Source: JAMXLJ01 sp036558745
Lineage (GTDB): Bacteria > Actinomycetota > Acidimicrobiia > IMCC26256 > JAMXLJ01
NCBI GenBank assembly: GCA_036558745.1
Contig: DATBEZ010000083.1
Span: 1 to 64,000 of the forward strand
DNA length: 64,000 bases
Reading direction: 5' to 3'
Shown here: piece by piece, positions 50,119 through 58,022 of the stretch
Numbering within the stretch: position 1 is the stretch's first letter
Layout: every line of letters begins with the position of its first letter
Position numbers and translations under genes: made by a program
Notes under the pieces: model-generated
What the model was told of the DNA's origin: nothing
Seen by the model: only the letters and a program-made list of their open reading frames with translations
Database searches by the model: none

Positions 50119-51546
50119 ATGCTGTTCCCGACCGTCACGTTCGCGATCTTCTTCATGATCGTGCTGCCGGTGAGCTGGCTCCTCATGCCGAAGCCTGCTC
50201 GCTGGAAGCCCTTCATGCTGGTAGCGAGCTACTACTTCTACGGCTACTGGAACTGGCGGTTCATCTTCCTGCTCGCGTTGTCGACGCTCGGCAACCAGCT
50301 CTTCGGAAGGCTCATCCACAACACCGAGGACGAACGCGCGCGTCGCGGGCTGCTGGCGGCCGCGGTCGCGCTCAACCTCGGCGTGCTCGGCTACTTCAAG
50401 TACTACGACTTCTTCATCAGCTCCGGCCAGAACCTCGCCCACGACCTCGGGATCAGCGTCGCGCCGCAGATCATCGCGATCACGCTGCCGGTCGGCATCT
50501 CGTTCTTCACCTTCCAGGCGCTCAGCTACGTCATCGACATCTACCGGCACAACTTCGAGCCGGTGCGCCTCATCGACTTCGCGGTCTACTTGTCGTTCTT
50601 CCCGCACCTCGTCGCCGGCCCGATCGTCCGCGCCGCGGAGTTCCTGCCCCAGCTCCGGGAGCGCCACGACCCGCGGAAGGTGGACGGGAGCCGCGCCTTC
50701 TTCCTCATCGGATCGGGACTGTTCAAGAAGGTGGTGATCGCGAACTTCCTCGCGTCGTCGATCGTCGACAAGGTCTTCGCGTCACCGGGACGCCACTCGA
50801 GCTTCGAGATCCTGATCGCGATCTACGGCTACGCGGTGCAGATCTACGCCGACTTCAGCGGCTACACCGACATCGCGATCGGCCTCGCGCTGCTGCTCGG
50901 CTTCCGGTTCCCCCAGAACTTCGACGGGCCATACACCGCGCGGTCGCTCCAGGACTTCTGGCGGCGCTGGCACATGACGCTGTCGCGCTGGCTGCGCGAC
51001 TACCTCTACATCCCGCTCGGCGGCAACCGCGGTGGTCGCTGGAAGACGTACCGGAACCTGATGCTCACGATGCTCCTGGGCGGGCTGTGGCACGGTGCGG
51101 CGTGGACGTTCGTCGTGTGGGGCGGCATCCACGGCACTGCGCTCGCGTTCGAGCACTGGCGCCACGAGGAACGGATCGCGCGCGGGCTCCCGGAGGTCGA
51201 GGACACGCTCGGCCGTCGCGTGTTCGAACGGTTCGTGACGTTCCAGATCGTGTGCCTCGCGTGGGTCTTCTTCCGCGCCGACTCCTTCTCGAACGCATGG
51301 GAGGTCCTGTCGCGCCTCTTCTTCCACTGGGGAGGCAACGCCGCGCTCGTCACACCATGGGTGCTGCTCGCCATCGCGGTCGGCATCGGCTCGCAGTACA
51401 TCCCCGGGCGCGCCGTCGCGCACGCGATGGCGCAGTTCTCACGTCTCTCACCGGCCGTCCAGGGTGTCGTCCTCGGCTTCGGGCTCCTGTTCATCAACGT
51501 GCTCGGGCCCCGGGGCGTTGCCCCCTTCATCTACTTCCGCTTCTAG
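50119..51546 (+). CDS. MBOAT family O-acyltransferase (AlgI-like)
   Basis: A 475-aa polytopic membrane enzyme. AlgI/DltB features: LFPTVTFAIFFMIVLPVSWL, YYFYGYWNWRFIFLL, TLPVGISFFTFQALSYVID, SFFPHLVAGPI, the YADFSGYTDIAIG helix, RRWHMTLSRWLRDYLYIPLG, and the catalytic His in LLGGLWHGAAWTFVVWGG. It moves acyl (usually acetyl) groups across the membrane to a polysaccharide or other surface polymer. It is followed by an SGNH protein, as in AlgI-AlgX or PatB pairs. Confidence 0.92.
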   Translation: MLFPTVTFAIFFMIVLPVSWLLMPKPARWKPFMLVASYYFYGYWNWRFIFLLALSTLGNQLFGRLIHNTEDERARRGLLAAAVALNLGVLGYFKYYDFFISSGQNLAHDLGISVAPQIIAITLPVGISFFTFQALSYVIDIYRHNFEPVRLIDFAVYLSFFPHLVAGPIVRAAEFLPQLRERHDPRKVDGSRAFFLIGSGLFKKVVIANFLASSIVDKVFASPGRHSSFEILIAIYGYAVQIYADFSGYTDIAIGLALLLGFRFPQNFDGPYTARSLQDFWRRWHMTLSRWLRDYLYIPLGGNRGGRWKTYRNLMLTMLLGGLWHGAAWTFVVWGGIHGTALAFEHWRHEERIARGLPEVEDTLGRRVFERFVTFQIVCLAWVFFRADSFSNAWEVLSRLFFHWGGNAALVTPWVLLAIAVGIGSQYIPGRAVAHAMAQFSRLSPAVQGVVLGFGLLFINVLGPRGVAPFIYFRF

Positions 51547-51562
51547 TGTCTGCGCCGACCTC

Positions 51563-52657
51563 ATGACCGTGACCAAGGAGCCCGAGGGCTCGACCACGCG
51601 TACCGCACCACCGCCGCCGCGCCGCGGCGGGGAGCCGCCGCGCCGTCCCATGCCCGCGGGGCACGTGATCCTGGTCGCGCTGATCGCGCTCTTCGTCGGC
51701 TCGTTCCTCAACGCGAGAGGGATGTTGAAGACCGCGACCGGGCTCAACCTCGAGAGCACGCGGCGCGAGATGTCGCTGTTCTTCGCCAAGCCCCTCTATC
51801 GGGTCGCGCACTTCCTGCACACCGACCGTCCACGCGAGTGGATCCAGGAGGCGATCGGTCGTGGCGGCGACGACAACATCGCGAGGGTCGCGGGTCCTTC
51901 ACCGACGACCGTGCCACCCACGACCCCGCCGCCGCCGGCGCCGAACACGGCCCGGCCCGGTCAACCCGTGGTCGTCCCGCCGCCACCACCCAAGCCGGTG
52001 TTCGACGCCGCGCATCCGCTGCGCATGTACCTCGCGGGTGACTCGCTCGCAGCCGTGCCCGACCAGGAGTTCATCAACCTGGTCACAGGCGTGCACTCGA
52101 TCGCGGTCCCGAACGGTGTCGACTTCCGCATCTCGACCGGCATCTCGCGCCCCGACGTGTTCGACTGGCCCAGCCACATCCTGAGCGAGGCGAAGTCGAT
52201 CAACCCGAACATCGTCATGCTCACGTTCGGCGCCAACGACGACCAGGCGATCGAGTCGCCCGACGGGAAGGTGCACAGCTTCGGCACGCCGGGTTGGATC
52301 ACGGAGTACCGGCGGCGCGTCGGCGGCTTGATGGACGCGCTGAACGCGCAGGGGCGTCTCGTGTACTGGATCGGCATCCCGATCGTGCGCGACCCGGCGC
52401 GCTGGCAGCACTACCAGCTGATCGACCAGGTGTACTCGTCGGAGGCGGCGAAGCGTCCCGGGAAGGTGACCTACGTCGACACCACGCCGCTGCTCGCGGG
52501 GCCGAACGGCGGTTACGCCGACTACATCACCGACGCGTCCGGCCAGTCGGTGAAGATCCGCGCTGCGGACGGCATCCACTTCGAGCGCGCCGGAGGTCGC
52601 CGCATCGCCGCCGCCGTCCTCGACCGTCTCCATGCGAGGTTCGACCTCAGGGGCTAG
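51563..52657 (+). CDS. DUF459-type SGNH hydrolase family protein, membrane-anchored
   Basis: A 364-aa protein: a Pro/Arg-rich cytoplasmic head, one transmembrane helix (about 34-52, VILVALIALFVGSFLNARG), a Pro/Thr-rich spacer, and an SGNH domain with YLAGDSLAA (catalytic Ser), MLTFGANDDQ (Asn) and DGIHFERAGG (Asp/His). Paired with the MBOAT protein 16 bases upstream, it is probably the extracytoplasmic half of an O-acetyltransferase that accepts acetyl groups and places them on a glycan. The ATG is 16 bases after the MBOAT stop; TAGTGT overlaps that stop. Confidence 0.85.
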   Translation: MTVTKEPEGSTTRTAPPPPRRGGEPPRRPMPAGHVILVALIALFVGSFLNARGMLKTATGLNLESTRREMSLFFAKPLYRVAHFLHTDRPREWIQEAIGRGGDDNIARVAGPSPTTVPPTTPPPPAPNTARPGQPVVVPPPPPKPVFDAAHPLRMYLAGDSLAAVPDQEFINLVTGVHSIAVPNGVDFRISTGISRPDVFDWPSHILSEAKSINPNIVMLTFGANDDQAIESPDGKVHSFGTPGWITEYRRRVGGLMDALNAQGRLVYWIGIPIVRDPARWQHYQLIDQVYSSEAAKRPGKVTYVDTTPLLAGPNGGYADYITDASGQSVKIRAADGIHFERAGGRRIAAAVLDRLHARFDLRG

Positions 52658-52676
52658 AACCCGTCCCTCGTCTGGT

Positions 52677-52682
52677 TACGCT
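52677..52682 (+). promoter_or_regulatory. -10 hexamer TACGCT for apgM
   Basis: It ends 7 nt before ATG 52690. Confidence 0.55.
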
Positions 52683-52689
52683 CTGGAGC

Positions 52690-53883
52690 ATGCAGCTCGA
52701 ACCGCTGATCCAGGCCGCGGACACGAAGATCCTGCTCGTCGTGATGGACGGGCTCGGCGGCTACGCCGACGCGAACCACGGCACGGAGCTGGAAGAGGCC
52801 GCCACCCCGAATTTCGACCGCCTCGCAGCCGAGGGCATGACCGGCCTGGTCGAGCCGGTCGGTCCCGGGATCACGCCGGGCTCGGGCCCGGGCCACCTGG
52901 GGCTCTTCGGCTACGACCCGGCGAAGTTCGAGCTCGGACGGGGCGCGCTCAGCGCGGCCGGTCTCGACTTCACGCTCCAGGCCGGTGACGTCGCCGCGCG
53001 CGGCAACCTCTGCACGCTCGGGTCCGACGGGACGATCACCGACCGCCGGGCCGGACGCGTGCCCGACGCCGAGGCCCGCGCCGTCGTCGAGAAGCTGCAA
53101 GCCGGTGTGCACCTCGACGGTGCGCAGGCGTTCTTCCGTCACGAGAAGGAGCACCGGGTGCTCGTCGTGCTGCGCGGCGAGGGACTCGAGCCCAACCTGG
53201 GCGACACCGACCCGCAGCTCACCGGTGTGCCGCCGCTCGAGCCCACCGCGCTCGACCCCGGTTCCAAGCGCACCGCTGAAGTCGTAGCCGAGCTGAACGC
53301 GCAGGTGCGCACACTGCTCGCCGACGAGCCCAAGGCGAACTTCGTCCTGCTGCGCGGGTTCGACACCCACCGCGAGCTGCCGAGCTTCGCCGACCGCTAC
53401 GGGCTACGCGCGGCGGCGGTCGCGATCTACCCGATGTACCGCGGGATCGCGCGCCTGCTCGGGATGGACGTGCTCGGTCAGCCCGCCGATCTCGACGACC
53501 AGCTCGCGATCTTGCGCGACGCCTGGAACGACTACGACTACTTCTTCCTGCACCACAAGTACACCGACTCCGCCGGCGAGGACGGCGACCGCCCCCGCAA
53601 GGTCGCGATGATCGAGAAGCTCGACGCGTACGTCCCTGCGCTGCGTGAGCTCGGCCCCGACGTCATCGCGGTCACCGGCGATCACGCGACACCGAGCCAG
53701 ATGGCCGCGCACTCGTGGCATCCGGTCCCCGCGCTGCTGTGGAGCGACCGCTGCGGTCGCGACGAGACCGACCGTTTCGGTGAGCGCTGGTGCCTGCGGG
53801 GTGGGATCGGCATGCGCCCGACCAAGGACCTCATGCCGATCATGCTCGCCAACGCCGGCCGTCTCCAGAAATACGGCGCGTAG
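52690..53883 (+). CDS. Cofactor-independent phosphoglycerate mutase, archaeal (ApgM) type
   Basis: A 397-aa alkaline-phosphatase-superfamily enzyme interconverting 3- and 2-phosphoglycerate. Motifs: VMDGLGGY (metal Asp), ATPNFDRLAAEGMTGLVEPV, the catalytic Ser region ITPGSGPGHLGLFGYDP, YFFLHHKYTDSAGEDGD and VTGDHATPSQMAAHSWHPVP with metal Asp/His. It supplies the step before enolase, encoded at 12-13 kb. It is flanked downstream by a two-stem palindrome. Confidence 0.92.
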   Translation: MQLEPLIQAADTKILLVVMDGLGGYADANHGTELEEAATPNFDRLAAEGMTGLVEPVGPGITPGSGPGHLGLFGYDPAKFELGRGALSAAGLDFTLQAGDVAARGNLCTLGSDGTITDRRAGRVPDAEARAVVEKLQAGVHLDGAQAFFRHEKEHRVLVVLRGEGLEPNLGDTDPQLTGVPPLEPTALDPGSKRTAEVVAELNAQVRTLLADEPKANFVLLRGFDTHRELPSFADRYGLRAAAVAIYPMYRGIARLLGMDVLGQPADLDDQLAILRDAWNDYDYFFLHHKYTDSAGEDGDRPRKVAMIEKLDAYVPALRELGPDVIAVTGDHATPSQMAAHSWHPVPALLWSDRCGRDETDRFGERWCLRGGIGMRPTKDLMPIMLANAGRLQKYGA

Positions 53884-53889
53884 CGAACG

Positions 53890-53936
53890 CTCTGGAGTCA
53901 CTTGACCGGAACTATTCCGGTCGATCGACTCCAGAG
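53890..53936. repeat. Dispersed palindrome family 2, copy F
   Basis: Outer 10-bp stem CTCTGGAGTC/GACTCCAGAG (53890-53899, 53927-53936), a 4x4 internal loop, and inner 8-bp stem GACCGGAA/TTCCGGTC with a 3-nt loop. It lies between convergent genes, 7 bases from each stop. Confidence 0.7.
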
Positions 53937-53943
53937 TCGGGGG

Positions 53944-54939
53944 TCAGCTGTCTTCCCGGTGGTGGCCTTCGGCGAGTCGGGCGAGCGCGTCGCGATCGAC
54001 GTCGTCGGGTCCGGCGACGGCGACGCGCACGTCGCTCACGGCGCGAAGCGTCGCGGTGCGGGTCCCGCCTTCGAGCACGCTGCGCTCGCCGACGATCGCG
54101 CCCGGCCCGAGCTCGCCGACCTTCTCGCCGTCGACGTGGACCGCGAGCACACCGTCGAGCAACAGGTACAGCTCGTCGCCCGGCTCGCCCTGCTTCACGA
54201 GCGTGCGTCCCTGCTTCACCCGTCGTACGCGGGGCTTGCGCCCGCCGCGCATCACCGAGGTCGACAGCTCGCGCTCCAGTGCGGTCTCGGCCGCGGTCAC
54301 GAGCGCGGGGGTGTCCTCGTCGCCCCACGGGCTGTGGGTGCCGAACGCGCCGACGTACCAGTCCTTGAAGTCGATGAGGCCGGACTTCTCGACCAGCTTG
54401 CCGCTGTCGTCGTAGATCCAGTGCCGTGGGAACGAGCTCGCGCCGAGCACCTCGTGCTCGGTCGTGCCGTCGGCGTGGATGGTGAGCGCGAGCGTCGACC
54501 ACACGATCGGACCGACCCACTGGACGTAGGGCTTGCGCCGGACGCGCCGCGGCGCCGGGATGCCGGGCCGGCCACCCGCGGTCTGCACGAAGCGCGCCGC
54601 GGTGTCCGACACCTCGGGCGCGCGCACGAGGTCGGGGAACGGGACCGGTTGGAACACGACGCTCGCCTTCGACCCGAGCCGGGCCTGGGTGCTGCTGATG
54701 TAGCTGCGACCGGCGTGACCGGCGTCGACGATGCGCCCGTCCCGGACCTCGACCCAGCCCGCGAGGCGGTTCGCGAACCGGAACGCGCCCCGCGCGTGCA
54801 GCGCGTCGAGGTCGTCGATGCTGTCGGGCGGCGGGTCGTCGTAGTGGGTGACGCCCAGCTCGAACGGCGCCTTGGGCAACCCCCGGATCGCCTCGGACGG
54901 GATCCACGACACCGACGTGACCGACGACTCGATCCGCAT
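53944..54939 (-). CDS. Cyclic-nucleotide-binding-domain protein
   Basis: A 331-aa protein. The first ~230 residues are an unrecognised domain (IPSEAIRGLPKAPFELGVTH, KPYVQWVGPIVWSTLALTIH, RHWIYDDSGKLV). The C-terminal ~90 residues are a cNMP-binding beta-roll (LVKQGEPGDELYLLLDGVLA, VGELGPGAIVGERSVLEGG, RTATLRA). The GE and R-T-A pair of the phosphate-binding cassette is intact, so ligand binding is plausible. The ATG has a strong GGAGGTG and a TACGCT (54959-54964) 19 nt upstream of it. Its role may be a cyclic-nucleotide-responsive enzyme or sensor. Confidence 0.78.
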   Translation of the reverse strand: MRIESSVTSVSWIPSEAIRGLPKAPFELGVTHYDDPPPDSIDDLDALHARGAFRFANRLAGWVEVRDGRIVDAGHAGRSYISSTQARLGSKASVVFQPVPFPDLVRAPEVSDTAARFVQTAGGRPGIPAPRRVRRKPYVQWVGPIVWSTLALTIHADGTTEHEVLGASSFPRHWIYDDSGKLVEKSGLIDFKDWYVGAFGTHSPWGDEDTPALVTAAETALERELSTSVMRGGRKPRVRRVKQGRTLVKQGEPGDELYLLLDGVLAVHVDGEKVGELGPGAIVGERSVLEGGTRTATLRAVSDVRVAVAGPDDVDRDALARLAEGHHREDS

Positions 54940-55021
54940 GGCCCACCTCCGCCCGGGGAGCGTACGCCGGAGTTCCCGAATTCGTAAGGAGCGCCGCCAT
55001 CCGCGCGAGGGGGGCCGGCCG

Positions 55022-55027
55022 TATCCT
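55022..55027 (+). promoter_or_regulatory. -10 hexamer TATCCT
   Basis: It ends 6 nt before ATG 55034. Confidence 0.55.
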
Positions 55028-55033
55028 CGACGT

Positions 55034-55756
55034 ATGGCGACGTCCGGGCCCGAGAGCGTGCGCGGCACTCCGGTGGGGCGGCGCGTCTTCCTCGGCCTGC
55101 TCGGCGTCGGCGCCGCGGGCATCCTCTGGGGCGCCAAGGCCGACGACTTCCTCGAGCGGACCCTCGGCAAGTTCATCAGCAAGGACGGCACCGGTCTGGC
55201 GTCGCTGCTGCCGATCGGTCGATTCCGGATCTACACGGTCACCGGTGACCTGCCCAGCCGCAGCAAGGCCGCGTGGAAGCTCAAGGTGCACGGGCTGGTC
55301 GACCAGCCCTACGTGCTCACCTACGGACAGCTGCGCGCCATGCCGCCGCTGCACCTCACGAAGGACTTCCAGTGCGTGACCGGCTGGCGCGTCCACAACG
55401 TCGCCTGGACGGGCGTGCGGCTCTCCGACCTGCTCGACCGCGCCGGCGTGCAGCCCCAGGCCCGCGCGCTGCGACTCACGAGCTTCGACGGCGAGTACAG
55501 CGAGAGCCTCACGCTCGCGCAGGCCCGTCGCGACGACGTGATGGTCGCGTACCAGCTCGACGGCAGCGACCTCTCCACCGAGCACGGCGGGCCCGTCCGT
55601 CTGTACGTCGCGCCGATGTACGGCTACAAGTCGCTCAAGTGGCTCGACACGATCGAGCTCGTCGACCGTGTGGAGCCGGGCTACTGGGAGCAGCAGGGCT
55701 ACGACGTCGACGGATGGGTCGGGAAGTCGAACGGCCGTGACGACCAGCCGACCTGA
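55034..55756 (+). CDS. Molybdopterin-dependent oxidoreductase (sulfite-oxidase fold, MsrP-like)
   Basis: A 240-aa protein with a twin-arginine-type leader (GRRVFLGLLGVGAAG) and a molybdopterin domain: WKLKVHGLVDQPYVLTY, the molybdenum-ligand Cys in KDFQCVTGWRVHNV, TGVRLSDLLDRAG, DDVMVAYQLDG and YVAPMYGYKSLKWLD. It is expected to be exported folded. The next gene is a cytochrome b561 overlapping by 20 bases, so it likely passes electrons to or from this enzyme, as MsrQ does for MsrP. Confidence 0.88.
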   Translation: MATSGPESVRGTPVGRRVFLGLLGVGAAGILWGAKADDFLERTLGKFISKDGTGLASLLPIGRFRIYTVTGDLPSRSKAAWKLKVHGLVDQPYVLTYGQLRAMPPLHLTKDFQCVTGWRVHNVAWTGVRLSDLLDRAGVQPQARALRLTSFDGEYSESLTLAQARRDDVMVAYQLDGSDLSTEHGGPVRLYVAPMYGYKSLKWLDTIELVDRVEPGYWEQQGYDVDGWVGKSNGRDDQPT

Positions 55757-56477
55757 GACGCGCCCGTCCCGGGGATCGATCCGGGCGCGCGTCGACGCCG
55801 AACGGGTCCCGCGCTTCGACCGCGTCGAGCGCGTCGTGCACTGGTGCAACGCGACGCTCTTCGGCGTGCTGCTCCTCACCGGTGCCGCGCTCTACGCCGG
55901 GCCGGTCTCCACGCTCGTCGGCCGGCGCGAGCTCGTACGGATGGTGCACGTGTACTCGGGCCTCGCGCTGCCCATACCGCTGGTCGTCGCGCTGTGCCTG
56001 CGCGCGGGCCGGCAGCTGCGCGCCGATGTCGGCCGGTTGAGCCGCTGGATCCCCGACGACTTCCGTTGGATGCGCACACGCGGTCGCGACAGCGGTGTCC
56101 GGCTCGGGAAGTTCAACCCGGGACAGAAGCTCAACGCGACGTTCGTCGGCGCGTCGATCCTCGTGATGCTCGCGACCGGTTCGATCATGCACTGGTTCGG
56201 ACACTTCCCGGACGCGTGGCGCACCGGCGCGACGTTCGTGCACGACTGGTTCGCGATCGGCCTGTTCTTCGTCATCGCCGGGCACATCCTGCTCGCGTTC
56301 GCGGACCGTGACGCGCTCGACGGCATGGTGCGGGGCACCGTGACGCGCGGCTGGGCCCGGAGCAAGCGGCCACGCTGGTACTCGGAGATCCGGGCCGAGG
56401 AGCGCGCGGTCGAACGCGGGACGGCCGCTGGCGACGGCCCCGGAACCCTTGCCGGAGCGGCACGCGGCGATCGCTAG
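55737..56477 (+). CDS. Cytochrome b561-domain membrane protein
   Basis: A 246-aa protein starting at GTG inside the preceding gene's end. It has four transmembrane helices and candidate haem ligands in RVVHWCNATLFG, RMVHVYSGLALP and FVHDWFAIGLFFVIAGHILL. It is the membrane electron carrier for the molybdopterin enzyme. A cytoplasmic basic and acidic C-tail (EIRAEERAVERG) follows the last helix. Confidence 0.85.
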   Translation: MTTSRPETRPSRGSIRARVDAERVPRFDRVERVVHWCNATLFGVLLLTGAALYAGPVSTLVGRRELVRMVHVYSGLALPIPLVVALCLRAGRQLRADVGRLSRWIPDDFRWMRTRGRDSGVRLGKFNPGQKLNATFVGASILVMLATGSIMHWFGHFPDAWRTGATFVHDWFAIGLFFVIAGHILLAFADRDALDGMVRGTVTRGWARSKRPRWYSEIRAEERAVERGTAAGDGPGTLAGAARGDR

Positions 56478-56480
56478 TCT
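56475..56480 (+). promoter_or_regulatory. -10 hexamer TAGTCT for serC
   Basis: It overlaps the cytochrome stop region and ends 7 nt before ATG 56488. Confidence 0.5.
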
Positions 56481-56487
56481 CGACGGC

Positions 56488-57630
56488 ATGGCTCCCGCTC
56501 CCCCCGATGCCGGTGACGTGCGCATCCCGACCGAGCTGCTCCCCGGCGACGGCCGGTTCTGCTCGGGTCCGTCGAAGGTCCGCCAGGAGGCGGTGGACGC
56601 GCTCGCCGCGGCCGCGCCGACCTACCTGGGCACGAGTCACCGCCGGCCCGGCGTCCGTTCGGTCGTCGGCCGTGTCCGCGAGGGCATCACGCAGCTGCTG
56701 TCCCTGCCGGACGGGTACGAGGTGCTGGCCGGTGTGGGCGGGTCGACGATCTTCTGGGACGCGGCGTCGTTCGGGCTCGTCGAGACGCGCAGCCAGCACC
56801 TCGTCTTCGGTGAGTTCTCCTCGAAGTTCGCGAAGGTGACCGCCGCGGCGCCGCATCTCGACGACCCCGAGGTCGTGGAGTCGGCGCCCGGGACGCACCC
56901 GGAGGCGCACCGGAGCGACGTCGACGTCTACGCGCTCACGCACAACGAGACGTCGACCGGTGTGATGATGGAGATCCGTCGCCCCGACGGTGCCGATGGC
57001 CTCGTCGTCGTCGACGCGACCTCGGGTGCCGGCGGTCTGCGCGTCGACCCGGCCCAGTTCGACGTGTACTACTTCGCGCCGCAGAAGTGCTTCGCGAGCG
57101 ACGGCGGCCTGTGGCTCGCGGCGTGCTCGCCCGCGGCGATCGAGCGGATCGAGCGCATCGGGAAGAGCGGGCGCTGGGTCCCGGCGTCGCTCAGCCTGAC
57201 CACCGCGCTCGAGAACTCGCGCCTGGACCAGACCTACAACACACCCGCGCTGGCCACGCTGTTCCTGCTCGGCCAGCAGTTGGACTGGATGCTCGGCAAC
57301 GGCGGCCTCGAGTGGACCGCGTCGCGCTGCGACCGCTCGTCCGAGATCCTCTACGCCTGGGCCGAGTCGCACGCGCTGGCGATGCCGTTCGTGGCCAAGC
57401 CCGACGAGCGCAGCCGGGTGACGGTCACCGTCGACTTCCGCGAGCCGGTCGACGCGGCGGCGCTGGCGAAGGCGTTGCGGGCCAACGGCATCCTGGACAC
57501 GGAGCCGTACCGCAAGCTCGGGCGCAACCAGCTTCGGATCGCGACGTTCCCCGCGGTGGAGCCCGACGACGTCGCCGCGCTGACCCGCTGCGTCGACTAC
57601 GCGATCGACGCGTTCGGCTGGTCGTCGTAG
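56488..57630 (+). CDS. serC: Phosphoserine aminotransferase
   Basis: A 380-aa PLP enzyme of the actinobacterial SerC type, converting 3-phosphohydroxypyruvate to phosphoserine. Features: FCSGPSKVRQEAVDAL, YLGTSHRRPGV, GVGGSTIFWDAASFG, LTHNETSTGVM, VVVDATSGAGGL, the PLP lysine in YYFAPQKCFASDGG and the TYNTPALATLFLL segment. It has its own TAGTCT box. Its last 34 bases overlap a small opposing reading frame. Confidence 0.93.
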   Translation: MAPAPPDAGDVRIPTELLPGDGRFCSGPSKVRQEAVDALAAAAPTYLGTSHRRPGVRSVVGRVREGITQLLSLPDGYEVLAGVGGSTIFWDAASFGLVETRSQHLVFGEFSSKFAKVTAAAPHLDDPEVVESAPGTHPEAHRSDVDVYALTHNETSTGVMMEIRRPDGADGLVVVDATSGAGGLRVDPAQFDVYYFAPQKCFASDGGLWLAACSPAAIERIERIGKSGRWVPASLSLTTALENSRLDQTYNTPALATLFLLGQQLDWMLGNGGLEWTASRCDRSSEILYAWAESHALAMPFVAKPDERSRVTVTVDFREPVDAAALAKALRANGILDTEPYRKLGRNQLRIATFPAVEPDDVAALTRCVDYAIDAFGWSS

Positions 57631-57854
57631 AGCGGAGCGGAACGCCCGGCGGCGCGGCGGGTGCGGGCGAGCAGCACCTCGACGTGCCAGCGGTCGAGCT
57701 CCTCGGCGTAGGGCCGGAGGTGGGTCGGCAGGCTCGTGTCCCCCACCGCGCCCATGGCTCCCTCCGCTCCCGCTCCGGAGGGCTGCGCCCGGCGGAGCTC
57801 CCGCTCCGTCCGCACGCTGCTCATGACGTCCGGTCGATCCCTGGTCAGGTCCAT
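57597..57854 (-). CDS. Hypothetical small protein
   Basis: An 85-aa frame with ATG preceded by GGGGGAG at good spacing. It is polar and Arg-rich with no membrane segment (SLPTHLRPYAEELDRWHVEV may be a helix), and it is not recognised. Its 3' end overlaps serC by 34 bases tail-to-tail. The ribosome site favours a real gene, but composition alone does not prove it. Confidence 0.4.
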   Translation of the reverse strand: MDLTRDRPDVMSSVRTERELRRAQPSGAGAEGAMGAVGDTSLPTHLRPYAEELDRWHVEVLLARTRRAAGRSAPLYDDQPNASIA

Positions 57855-58022
57855 GATCGACTCCCCCTCGTGCTCCCAAGAGCGATGCTCCGCACCTGAT
57901 CGGCACGCGGCCCGGGGCACGGAAGGGTTTTCGCGAGGACTTTCGTCGCAAGCTCGTTCATGTTCGACCCAGTGGCCGCCCGTGCGTTGACGGTTACACG
58001 GGCGCGGAGCCATCCTCGGCGG

